Shown here piece after piece: positions 63,587 through 64,000 of a DNA stretch of 64,000 bases. The notes beneath the pieces were generated by a model, which ran no database searches, was not told the DNA's origin, and saw only the letters and a program-made list of their open reading frames with translations. Both the position numbers and the translations under genes were made by a program. How positions within the stretch are numbered: position 1 is the stretch's first letter; every line of letters begins with the position of its first letter. The stretch lies in NCBI RefSeq assembly GCF_001590785.1, contig NZ_LTAO01000036.1, positions 127,867-191,866 on the forward strand. Direction: 5' to 3'. The stretch is from Alkalihalobacillus trypoxylicola. Lineage in GTDB: Bacteria; Bacillota; Bacilli; Bacillales; Bacillaceae_D.

Positions 63587-64000
63587 TCAATTTTTAAAAA
63601 TTTGGTTAGATTTAACTGACCAATTAACATCAATACTTGTGTAAACACTTTTAGAAGGGTTCAAACACTCATATGGATTTCTGATAATAGTAACGGATGG
63701 AGATTCAGCAATGTTATTTATTACGATTAGGTAGTATCTCTTACCAAATTTTTTCGCAACGCTCCATTCCTTATCTGTAAAAAGGATACCTCCATGCTTA
63801 ACAAGTAAACCTTTTATCTCAAAAACATAAAAGGGTGATTCTTCCATTTCAAAGTCATACCCACAACCATCTTCTCTCCTATCAATCAAATCTCCGGTTA
63901 ATCCTTCAATTTCACCTTCTCGAAAAAATACTTCAAATAACTCTTCTGCTTTCTTACCAGTTATACCCCTAGTAGTGTATGTATGATTGCTTGTTTCTTT
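63587..64000 (-). CDS. DUF3883-type nuclease-like protein, N-terminus beyond the right edge
   Basis: The frame is open at base 64000 and ends at 63587, giving 138 C-terminal residues. RGITGKKAEELFEVFF leads into GCGYDFEM and YVFEIKGLL, the Asp and Glu-x-Lys of a PD-(D/E)XK-like core, then FTDKEWSVAKKFGKRYYLIV and VTIIRNPYECL. This matches the DUF3883 family, which is common as a C-terminal module of defence and helicase proteins. The internal TTG at 63889 is not needed as a start. The island therefore continues past the window. Confidence 0.75.
   Translation of the reverse strand, partial: KETSNHTYTTRGITGKKAEELFEVFFREGEIEGLTGDLIDRREDGCGYDFEMEESPFYVFEIKGLLVKHGGILFTDKEWSVAKKFGKRYYLIVINNIAESPSVTIIRNPYECLNPSKSVYTSIDVNWSVKSNQIFKN

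Overview
The window looks like chromosomal DNA of a low-GC Gram-positive spore-former of the Bacillaceae. The support is strong AGGAGG-type ribosome binding sites, CcpA-type cre sites, a YesN/YesM two-component pair, WrbA, DUF4064, YtkA-like and YcgR-like proteins, and T-tailed intrinsic terminators. No rRNA, tRNA, intact transposase or CRISPR array was seen, so genus and species cannot be fixed.

Layout. (1) 1-10 kb holds unrelated housekeeping and small membrane genes: a YcgR-type permease, PhzF, a YtkA-like protein, a MocR regulator whose C-terminus is frameshifted, a DUF4064 protein, WrbA and an aromatic acid exporter-like protein. (2) 10.7-17.4 kb is a carbohydrate uptake locus: YesN response regulator, YesM sensor kinase, sugar-binding lipoprotein and two permeases, with no ATPase gene. 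(3) 18-23 kb holds a PAS sensor kinase, a cupin, a TetR/hydrolase operon with a 28-bp palindromic operator, and a membrane protein. (4) 23-45 kb is a carbohydrate catabolic region: Gfo/Idh/MocA oxidoreductase, two zinc dehydrogenases, a DUF1593 nucleoside-hydrolase-like protein, a tandem class II aldolase, an AraC regulator, GH4, two GH43 and one GH2 enzymes, a second ATPase-less ABC importer with a YesL-like protein, a ROK regulator and an aldo/keto reductase. Several cre-like sites sit at its promoters. Probably plant-derived oligosaccharides are imported by the ABC systems, trimmed inside the cell by the glycosidases, and oxidised or cleaved by the dehydrogenases and aldolase; the exact sugar cannot be read from sequence.

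(5) 45-64 kb is a defence island. A kinase-pentapeptide gene pair has been duplicated. The second copy is split: a broken kinase lies at 48.2-48.6 kb and a pentapeptide-gene fragment at 63.3-63.4 kb, with about 14.6 kb of defence genes between. These are a LlaJI/McrBC-like restriction pair, a divergent HTH-fused cytosine-5 methyltransferase, a restriction-endonuclease-like pseudogene with two in-frame stops, and a four-gene operon encoding DrmB-like and DrmA-like proteins plus two unrecognised proteins. Those two meet at an A7 run and would become one protein of about 830 residues if a single A were missing. With the methyltransferase this resembles class 2 DISARM without DrmC. A DUF3883-type gene runs off the right edge.

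Superimposed on this is a dispersed non-coding repeat of about 260 bp with inverted ends and a foldable core: 10 loci and 14 cores between 0.7 and 48.2 kb, none inside the defence island. It sits in intergenic DNA and in at least three places lies between a stop codon and the next intrinsic terminator. A second, more decayed repeat family ends in a long hairpin.
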